DNA from: Moesziomyces globuligerus
Lineage: Eukaryota > Basidiomycota > Ustilaginomycetes > Ustilaginales > Ustilaginaceae
DNA: 64,000 nucleotides
Assembly (NCBI GenBank): GCA_030849465.1
Contig: JARVLF010000016.1
Span: 930,001 to 994,000 of the forward strand
Direction: 5' to 3'
Shown here: in pieces, positions 57,014 to 64,000 of the stretch
How positions within the stretch are numbered: the first letter of the stretch is position 1
Layout of the letters: each line of letters opens with the position of its first letter
Notes under the pieces: generated by a model
Database searches by the model: none
Seen by the model: only the letters and a program-made list of their open reading frames with translations
Told to the model about the DNA's origin: nothing
Program-made: the position numbers and the translations under genes

Positions 57014-58787
57014 CGGAGGCTGGTAGCCTCTTGCGCGGGTCGAGCCAGCCTGTCCAACGCGCTCCGTCGTCGTAAGATGCTCCGTTTCATCAATCTGCGT
57101 GGGAAGACGTTATGGGTCGCCACGTTGTACAGAGTGAATCTGGACAGCTCGTTCGAGAGCGCTGCAGTCCGGCTGCTTCTAGCTGCGCCTGGCAACTGTC
57201 GGTCCGGCCGGTGCGAGGTCAGCGCCGTCGGCTACGTTGTAGACTCGGCGCACTCAGCTGTAGAGCCTCGGGGTGGTATATGCGGCCGGCGCAGAGAGGA
57301 TGGTGATGGTGGTTGGAGGACAAAGGCAGTGGTGCGCATGGCAACCTCAGCGGAGGGTATCAAGAATGACGGCAGGGCGTCCGGAACAAAAAGCGAGAGG
57401 ACGCCGCTGAGTGCGTGCGTGCGTGCAGCTCGGCTGTAGCATTTGGGCTCAAGAGCGAGTGACGCCGATTTCGAGGCGGGCGTGGCCATGCGGTGCGATG
57501 CAGCCTCACGTCCCTGGTTCGGGATGCGCCTCGGGGTCCTGCAAAAAAAGGGCGCAACTCGAGCACACTCAGTGCAGCAGTGAGCTTCGCAAGACGCCTG
57601 CCAGACTGCGCGTCGAGCGCGACGGCCTTGGCCACGACAGCCACGCGCTCGACTGGACTCCGCTGCACCCAAACGTCCCACCGGTGGCGGCTTGGTTTGC
57701 TGCCCGAACCCTGCAGCAGCAGCAAACGCCTCTGATTCAATGACTCAATGTGGCTTGGCGTCCCGAAGTGGCCTCGTCTCCTCGTTGCGAACAACGGCGA
57801 CGCGGACGCGCCAAGCAGCAAAGCGAATTGTCACGGACGCGGGGGGTGGCAGCTCCAGCTGGACCCAAGGCTGGAGCTGTGTCGACGGTCCAGCAACTTA
57901 CGCGAGTCCGTCACGTCCGGGCGCCACGTCGCTCTTCTGTCAGCTAGGGCGCGTGTCCACTCCTCAGCGACTCCCAGCTCTCTTGCAAAGCTGCAGCTGG
58001 GAACAGCTCGAATGCGCTTTGCAAGGCCGACTCCCGCTTTGCCGACAGGCTCGGCACGTTCAAAGCACCCACGTCGCCTTGACGCTGGCAGGAGACAAGC
58101 TCGACAACCATTCATGTCGGTCAAAGGAACCGAAATCCAGGGTTGTGGGAAAAAATCGCCCCTGCTGCATGAACACGGGCGCGGTGCCTGAGACATCCAT
58201 CGAACGCGTCCCCTGCTCACCGCGCGCGTCCTTCTCCAAAGTCTGTCGTTTTTTTTTGGCACTTCTTCCCGTCAGATCGCAGAGGCCGAGCTGCATCCTT
58301 CGAGGTGCGCCTAAACTTGAACCAAGCGCGCACACTCCGACGGTACGCCAGCCCCCCTCTCAGCAACCCCGCCAGTGTGAATGGCGTTCATTAGCCTTCA
58401 TCATCGCCGAGCACGGCATCCTCCTTGTGCGCAGCGATCGGGCGCACCGAGATCCCTCTGACCGATTCGATCGCATGCAGCAATGATAAGCCGTTTGCGA
58501 TTAAGTTGGCCTACGCGCCCAGGCTCAAACACTCTTTTGGCTTGGGTTCGACGAGCTACAGGGCCTGTCTTCCATTAGAAGTGTCTTGACAGCTGCAAAC
58601 GTGACGTGCTTCATCTCGCGGACGCCCACGCGCGCACTGTCACGAGCTCGAATGAAGTAGTGTCACACGCGAGCGAACGCGCCATCGGTCTCATCAAAGT
58701 GGGCAAGGCGAGAAAATGTCCATAGAATTGCATCCGAGCGTGTGAAACTCTCCAGGATATAAGGGTTTGGGGGGGGGGGGGGCGGCA
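57014..58787. other. 1.8-kb intergenic region, no supported gene
   Basis: Upstream of the 1406-residue gene and downstream of glyoxal oxidase. A G14 run at 58769-58782 (C14 on the minus strand) begins five bases after the glyoxal oxidase stop. A T9 run lies near 58250. Open frames (up to 264 codons) show no domain. Confidence 0.5.
58769..58782 (-). repeat. C14 run just after the glyoxal oxidase stop codon
   Basis: On the minus strand, five bases after the TAA (58788-58790) there are fourteen consecutive C. The position is in the presumed 3' UTR. Confidence 0.8.
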
Positions 58788-60746
58788 TTATGCGAAAGCG
58801 ACCAGTGCCGAGGCGACTGCGGCCAAGGCCAGCGACACGACCGCGGAGGACGATAGCGATGCGGCGCTGCTCGATTGGCCGGACAGAGCGCCGCCACCCA
58901 TGTTGGAGCCAGAACCTGAACCGGAGCCAGATCCCTTGTTGCTGTTGCTGTTCTTGGGAGCCGGCGGGTCCTGCGAAGCCGGGAGCGAAGTGGCTGCGGT
59001 CACCCTCTGGTCGCCGAGCTGTCCCGTGCCGATCATGACATGCTGACCGTTCGAAGGCACGCCGTTGATCACGAGGAACGCCATCGCCGGACCGGGCTGG
59101 AAGATGTTGGCGTTCGGCGGCATGTTGGACACGTGAAGCGTACCGCCAACGCTGCCGTCCTGGTTGGCCGAGTAGGTCGAGTTGAGCTCGAGGTATCGCT
59201 GCCCAAAGTTGACGCCGTGCGTGGCGAATCCGGAGCGGATGACGACCATCTTGGCCGACTTGATGTTGGTCATGTTGTTCGACAGATCCGAGCTCGACAG
59301 CGCCACGTCGAACGAGCCGCCGCCGTAAGCGATCTGCGTGACGTTGGGCTGCGTGGGGCGCGGGTCGTTGTACCACGTCGGGTACCACTGCTCCAGGCGG
59401 TACTCGGTGTTGGTGTAGTTGGCCGGGTTGTCGAAGCTCACGTCCGCGTTCGGGTTGGATCCGGCCGTGAGCACCGAGCCGTCCTCGAGGAGGATCGCGG
59501 TCGAGTGGTACAACCTCTGCACCTGCATGGGCGAGAGTCCCTCGGTCGAGAAGCGCGAACCCTTGGCCGCCGTGGGGTCGTACAGCATCGGCTGGTAGTC
59601 CGGCTGATCACCGAGCGAGATACCGAGGTTCTTGTTGTAGTCCTGTCCCGAGTAGCCGCCAGTGCCCATGCGAACACCCTGGCCGAACCACAGCTTACCG
59701 TCAGGGAGGTAGACAAACGTACCCATGGAGCGGCCGTTGATGAGATCGTCATCCTGCTCCCACTGCGGGTTGGCCGCCTCGGGCGTGATGCGCTCGCACA
59801 CCTTGCTAGCGGCGATCGGCAGCGGGTTGTACAGCGGACCGGCACCGTTGCCCCACTCGTTGAGCGGTCGCTGCACACCTCCGCAGAAGAGCACCTCCTG
59901 CTTGTAGTTGTTGGCCGGCGTCATGGGCAACATGGCCACACCGGCCGAGGCCGGGTACACCTTCATCGGGCCCGTGGTGGACGGAAGCCCCTTGGCGACC
60001 GAGTTGGTGTTGAGGTTGTACAGGATCGCATCCTGTCCGGCCTGGACGAAGAGAAGGCCCGACTCCATGAGCCAGGCGAGCGGATAGAGGTTCATGGGCA
60101 GCGTCTGGGTGAGGAAGTCCATGTTGATCGCATCGCCGCGCGGAGGCCAGTATTCAAAGTTGGGCTGGTTCTGGCCCTGGTCAGCCACGTATCCTCCGTA
60201 GTCCTCACCGCCACCGATCCAGAGGGTGCCGTCGCCGAGCGCCTCGACGGTGGGATACCACCTGCGCCTCTTCATGTAGTGGTTGCCGTCGTCCCAGTCG
60301 GCAGTGTTCTGAGCGTTGGGTGTGTAGAATCGAGAGGCGGCGCCTCCGTCGCCGTCGTAGTACGGGGCGGTGGTGCTGAACCGGGGCGTGGTCGAGTTGC
60401 CTCCGGGGCCGACGTTCTCGTTGCCTCCGAAGACGGCCCAGGTGCCGTTGCCGAGCGACATGCCGCCAGCGCAGAAGGTGTTGGTGACGACATTCATCAG
60501 ACGGCTGGTGCGGCTCTTGGTATCCCACTCCTCACCCCATGCAGGGTGGCCGTTGATGCGTGCAGCGTTGCCCTCGGTCTTGTCGAGGATGACCACCTTG
60601 CCCGGCGCGCTGTTGAAAAGCATCATGCCCGAGACTGAAGAGGAACCGACGATCTCGCTACCTCCTGGTGTGGCAGCCATGCCCGAGGTAGCAGTAGCAG
60701 CGACTGCGGCAGCGGCTGCTGCGACCGCATTTCTTCTGCGCGGCAT
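58788..60746 (-). CDS. Glyoxal oxidase (copper-radical oxidase), GPI-anchored
   Basis: 652 residues from ATG 60746 (MPRRRNAVAAAAAAVAATA, an Ala-rich signal sequence). The copper-radical site can be followed: Cys92 in NTFCAGGMSLGNGTWAVFGG and Tyr164 in RRRWYPTVEALGDGT form the Cys-Tyr cofactor, Tyr413 and His414 in RLYHSTAILLEDGSVL and His510 in GFATHGVNFGQRYL bind copper. The kelch-like repeats of the beta propeller appear as DGTLWIGGGEDYGG and NKEVLFCGG-type blocks, and the C-terminal Ig-like DUF1929 domain starts near YRLEQWYPTWYND. The last about 60 residues are Ser/Gly-rich and hydrophobic (VVSLALAAVASALVAFA), a GPI signal. Glyoxal oxidases turn aldehydes to acids with release of hydrogen peroxide; in U. 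maydis, Glo1 is needed for filamentous growth and virulence. It is not possible to say which U. maydis paralogue this matches. Confidence 0.94.
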   Translation of the reverse strand: MPRRRNAVAAAAAAVAATATSGMAATPGGSEIVGSSSVSGMMLFNSAPGKVVILDKTEGNAARINGHPAWGEEWDTKSRTSRLMNVVTNTFCAGGMSLGNGTWAVFGGNENVGPGGNSTTPRFSTTAPYYDGDGGAASRFYTPNAQNTADWDDGNHYMKRRRWYPTVEALGDGTLWIGGGEDYGGYVADQGQNQPNFEYWPPRGDAINMDFLTQTLPMNLYPLAWLMESGLLFVQAGQDAILYNLNTNSVAKGLPSTTGPMKVYPASAGVAMLPMTPANNYKQEVLFCGGVQRPLNEWGNGAGPLYNPLPIAASKVCERITPEAANPQWEQDDDLINGRSMGTFVYLPDGKLWFGQGVRMGTGGYSGQDYNKNLGISLGDQPDYQPMLYDPTAAKGSRFSTEGLSPMQVQRLYHSTAILLEDGSVLTAGSNPNADVSFDNPANYTNTEYRLEQWYPTWYNDPRPTQPNVTQIAYGGGSFDVALSSSDLSNNMTNIKSAKMVVIRSGFATHGVNFGQRYLELNSTYSANQDGSVGGTLHVSNMPPNANIFQPGPAMAFLVINGVPSNGQHVMIGTGQLGDQRVTAATSLPASQDPPAPKNSNSNKGSGSGSGSGSNMGGGALSGQSSSAASLSSSAVVSLALAAVASALVAFA

Positions 60747-62521
60747 GTTGGTGAGCAGGCCTCTGTGCACGTGGATCCGATAGTGACGTTGGAAGCTGAA
60801 CAAGTTCAACGGTGGTGAATGCTCTGTCGACTACACTCGGTGATGAGAGGAGAGATTACGAGGCCGAGACTGAGGAAATCTATGCGAAACGAGGGCGAAA
60901 GCGGAAAGGAGGTCGGCGGAGAGGTGGGAGACTGACGGAGGGATACGCAGGAGATGGTGGGCTGCTTTTCAAGGAGAGGGGCTTTGCTTTTGCATGCAGG
61001 GCAGAGACGAGCGACCGTCGGGAGGTGCGGCTGCGAACCATGATCAGCGAGCTGCGTTCGACTCAGCGTCACGCGACAAACTGCGCCGTTGACCGGCACA
61101 GCCTGCACGACCACCCTGGGCGGCCACTCGACGAGAGGAGGAGGGAGGGGGGATGTCGGCTATTCCGGTCGCCGTCAGGGCGCAGGCAGTGTCCACACAG
61201 CTCAAAACAGGCGAGGGCTGGCACAGAGGACCCTGAACTGACGTCGGATTTGCAGCGCACCATGCGAAACCTCGCATCGCCAAGTCGGTCCGAGAGGCAC
61301 CACCTCTGCGGCGGTAATGAAAGGCTTGCGAGCATCAGAGCCTTGGCATTGGCCCGGGAGGCGGTCGCAGCAGGCACACGCGCGCGCCTAGCGGCCCTGG
61401 TTTTTCAGCATGAATTTTCTCGCTTGCAACAACATGGGGCCGCGGGCGACGTTTGCTCAGTCTTCGACGGTGCACATTGGTACAAGGCCGTGCAGTGCTG
61501 CGCTGCTGCGCTGCTGCGCTGCTGCGCTGCTGAACTGCTTTTGCTCGCTAAGGTAAACAGCTCGTGTTGGATTCGGCAATTCCGCGTCAAGATTTTCTTT
61601 TTCCTCTTTTTTCCGCTCCGCCGTTGGCAGTCCAGGAGTGCAAAACAGACAGCCGATCGAATCAGAACGGCATCGGCCCACCAACGACAGACAGGACAGC
61701 ACAGCCCTCGCTTGTCCTCACCACTCAAACGGACGGAATCGCCGCTGGGACCGTCACGATCTGCAACAGGGCGTACGGCTCGATCGTGTCTACTGGACTT
61801 CATTCAGCAGCGGCCTGTGTCCAAATCAATTGTCCATCCACATCGTCCAAAATGGCTCTTGAAAAGGACCACCTTTTGGGGTGGACGACAGATGAGCAGG
61901 GGCTTGCGCACGCAACGATCGAGTGGGTTCGCATCGCCCAGTGCATCAGGCCCTCAGAATAGCTTTCCAACGGCTTGCGTTGCCGGTGGGACAGGTGCAC
62001 TGCTGTTCTGCCGTTGGAAGTGCGCGCATCGGAACGGGAAGGTTCCCCAGCCGCTTCCGCTGTCGCCCGCCATCATACGGCACAGAGGCACGAGGGGTTG
62101 CCAGCACGGTCAAGCCTCTTGCCGAAGCCAGGCGATGCGCATTCTTCTAAAGAAGGTCCAACCGTGGCGGCGAGTGAAACACTCAACTCCGACGACCGCC
62201 GTTGACCGCGTCCAAGAGGCAATTTCGCCGAAAGCTGTTATGCCATCAAATGCAACATCAAGAGAGATGATGTTACGCCTTTAGAGCGAACATTAAATCA
62301 GTGAATCTCCTCATATCGCACGAGTGTCGTTGCGCGAAAGACCAAAATCGAGAGCCCTTCCGGCTTGGCCGAGTGCGGGTGATTTCGACGTTTCGGAAGC
62401 GAACGTTTGGCAGTTTGCGACCGCGCCAGGACGCATTCACGATTTGGCGTTGGTCGTCATCACCGACTTTGCTCACGATCCTCCACCATCGCCGTCACCC
62501 CACTGATCTCCACACATCACA
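60747..62521. other. 1.8-kb region between divergent glyoxal oxidase and COX7
   Basis: The region holds four perfect copies of the 8-bp unit CGCTGCTG (61501-61532). One plus-strand frame stays open from ATG 61040 to 62284 (414 codons), but it crosses the repeat, has irregular composition and no recognisable domain, so it is not called a gene. Confidence 0.5.
61501..61532. repeat. Four copies of an 8-bp CGCTGCTG repeat
   Basis: Four perfect tandem copies, flanked by related TGCTG and AACTGC sequence. Confidence 0.9.
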
Positions 62522-62948
62522 ATGGACGCCCTCGTCTACCGCAAGTGAGCATCCGACCTCTCAGCTCTGTCGCGCAATGCTGTTGCAGTCGGAGAGCATC
62601 AGCACTCTGGGGCTGCCATTTGCAGAAGGAACTGACCCTCGTCTTGTCCTTGATACAGGAACACCGTGCCCGAGCGCCAGCGCGCCCTCCAGGCCGACAC
62701 CCGCCCCGTCTTCCAGCGCCTGCCCCGCTCCAGGCTCTACATGGGTCTCTTCATGACCCTCTTCGGCGTCGGCATGTACGGCACCACCGTCGGCTTCTAC
62801 AACATGGCCGTCGTACGTATTTCCCACTCTGGACACGCAAAGCTTCGAGACGCTGCAGTCACTGACTCTCTTTGCCTCCTTCCATGCGACTCACAATCAT
62901 ATTGCATCGGTGCGGCGACGATATTTATAGGGCAAGAAGCGCAAGTAA
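62522..62948 (+). CDS. COX7: Cytochrome c oxidase subunit VIIa, three exons
   Basis: Exons 62522-62544, 62659-62812 and 62931-62948 encode 64 residues. Exon 1 has 23 bases and exon 3 only five codons plus the stop. Donors are GTGAGC and GTACGT, acceptors ACAG and ATAG, and both joints keep frame. The protein starts MDALVYRKNTVPERQRALQA, continues TRPVFQRLPRSRLYMGLFM and TLFGVGMYGTTVGFYNMAVG (the single transmembrane helix) and ends in a basic KKRK. This is the layout of fungal subunit VIIa: a short matrix-facing part with PxxQR, a basic segment, one helix, and a GK-rich end. It has no cleavable presequence, as in yeast Cox7. It assembles in complex IV of the inner membrane, and COX13 lies 13 kb to the left. 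The tail requires the third exon; without it translation would read through into intron sequence. Confidence 0.9.
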
Positions 62949-63237
62949 ACGTTCCGCCGGCTACTTGCCTGCCGGCATGTGGCTGTTTAGAATCCATACT
63001 CTCAGTCATCCGGATGCGCACACAGGCAGCACGCACAAGCCTTCCCGCATCGTGTGGCTAGTCTCGAGTTCTCCGCATCCAGATGGCAATACGAATCGCT
63101 CCCACTCTTTTTGCTGGTGCCAGTACAGCCTGCAGAGGATATATGGACTTCGAACCACAAGATGCAGCGCCGCCATGGGGATTCCGCAACCGTTGTATCT
63201 GCAGGGAGGACCCGGATAGGTCGCGATAAGATGACGA

Positions 63238-64000
63238 CTAGTCGTCGTCCTGAACGATGTCCAGCTCATCGTTTTCGATGAGGTCGTGCAGGAAGGCGCT
63301 GAAGGCGTACAGCGGGAAGCCGACCACGTTGTTGTAGTCGCCCTCGATGCAGCGGACCAGCAGCGAGCCACGGCCCTGTGCGGCGCAACCACGAGAGCGG
63401 TCCAGAGAGATAGTCGCGTCAGTGGTCTCGATCTTGGCATGCGTGAGTGTCGGACGGGTGAGGACGTACCTGGATGGCGAAGCCGCCTGCGCGGTCGATG
63501 CCTTCGTTCGAGTCGACGTATGCCTTGAGCAGGTAGTAGGGATTGTCCGCGAACCTCACCACCGTTCGTTCGCACAAAGATCTGTTCGCGCACGCCGAGC
63601 CGGGTCAGCACTCAATTCTGGTCTCCACGCGGAGGTGTTATGGGGTCGAACCTACCTGATCTCGAAACCAGGCGCCTTGATGATGGGCCAGATCACCGTC
63701 ACACCCGTCACGACCTCGCACTACCACCCACCAAAGGCGTCGATGTCGAGTTTCGAGATGCGTTGGTCAGTTGTGATTGTTGAGAGTTGGGCCGAGGCAA
63801 GGAAGCGAATAGGACCTACCGAGTTGCCGTTGAGGTCGGCGAGCATGCGCAGGTTGTCCTGCGCGTCTGCCGGCTTCTCCATGATCACCTCGTCCTTGAC
63901 GACCACCGTGTCTGCCGAGATGACAAAGTCTGGCGGGTCTTCGGGGTTCTCTTTCTACAACGCAGCGTGCATACGAGGATCAGCAAACCCTGTCGAACTC
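63238..64000 (-). CDS. Maf/ASMTL-type nucleotide pyrophosphatase, 3' exons (5' part beyond the window)
   Basis: Four exons were read on the minus strand: 63820-63954, 63656-63720, 63470-63581 and 63238-63375. They give 149 in-frame residues with GTAGGT or GTACGT donors and YAG acceptors. 63955-64000 appears to be intron (branch-like CTGAT and GTTGTAG acceptor). The protein reads DFVISADTVVVKDEVIMEKP, then DNLRMLADLNGNSCEVVTGV, TVIWPIIKAPGFEIRSLCER, VRFADNPYYLLKAYVDSNEG, IDRAGGFAIQGRGSLLVRCI and EGDYNNVVGFPLYAF. These are the Maf motifs (SADTVV, TGV, GGFAIQG, EGDYNNVVG). Maf proteins are house-cleaning pyrophosphatases acting on non-canonical dTTP/UTP analogues, and human ASMTL carries a Maf domain. 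The N-terminal P-loop-like region is outside the window, so fusion to another domain cannot be checked. The end is acidic (ELDIVQDDD). Confidence 0.88.

Noticed and set aside
59040..60638. 532-codon plus-strand open frame opposite glyoxal oxidase
   Set aside because: Antisense to a conserved enzyme with all catalytic residues; Val/Arg/Gly-rich translation.
63640..63662. B-box-like sequence GGTTCGACC on the minus strand, suggesting a tRNA
   Set aside because: Flanks do not form a T-arm stem; the site is the GTAGGT splice donor of the Maf-type gene.

Overview
The window is nuclear DNA from a basidiomycete smut fungus (Ustilaginomycetes, most likely Ustilaginaceae). The evidence is the GC-rich sequence, mostly intronless long genes, short introns with GTAAGT/GTGAGT donors and YAG acceptors where introns occur, and a gene set typical of smuts: a diaphanous-type formin, GPI-type glyoxal oxidase and chitin deacetylase, a velvet factor, a DASH cryptochrome and VAC8. 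I cannot name the species from sequence alone.

Layout, left to right: 1-846 is the C-terminal end of a Yaf9-like YEATS protein. 995-2095 (-) is a secreted tyrosinase. 3538-6222 (-) is a DASH-type cryptochrome/photolyase with a Gly/Asn-rich tail. 8672-12538 (-) is RNA polymerase I subunit RPA2. 13095-15452 (-) is porphobilinogen deaminase, divergent from UTP18 (16238-18337, +). 18452-20641 (-) is an ArsB/DASS-like membrane transporter, divergent from a mitochondrial MRM2-type rRNA methyltransferase (20973-22004, +). 22391-24070 (+) is an unrecognised four-helix membrane protein. 24351-26141 (+) is glutathione reductase with two plausible start codons. 26301-32975 (-) is a very large formin. 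34092-35123 (+) is mitochondrial ribosomal protein mS23. 35418-35535 (-) is a complete 5S rRNA gene standing alone between protein genes. 37576-39042 (+) is chitin deacetylase. 40094-41167 (+) is a catalase-like protein, convergent with POP4 (41301-42341, -). A 4.3-kb stretch without a recognisable gene precedes a VelB-like velvet factor (46616-47965, +). Then come COX13 (48421-49124, +, four exons), VAC8 (49951-51732, -, two exons), an unrecognised 1406-residue disordered protein (52793-57013, -), glyoxal oxidase (58788-60746, -), COX7 (62522-62948, +, three exons) and the 3' part of a multi-exon Maf/ASMTL-type nucleotide pyrophosphatase (63238-64000, -).

The genes do not form a metabolic cluster. 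Recurrent themes are ribosome and RNA biogenesis (RPA2, UTP18, POP4, MRM2, mS23, 5S rRNA), mitochondrial respiration and redox (COX13, COX7, GLR1, HEM3, catalase-like) and surface enzymes (tyrosinase, chitin deacetylase, glyoxal oxidase). No transposon, CRISPR array or obvious horizontally acquired island was seen.

Points most worth a second look: the two-start glutathione reductase, a conserved-looking Cys/His island inside the 1406-residue protein, the Gly/Asn-rich cryptochrome tail, the solitary 5S gene, long C tracts placed just after stop codons of three genes, and an RA/ubiquitin-like segment ahead of the formin GTPase-binding region. All function calls come from reading the protein sequences; no database search was run.
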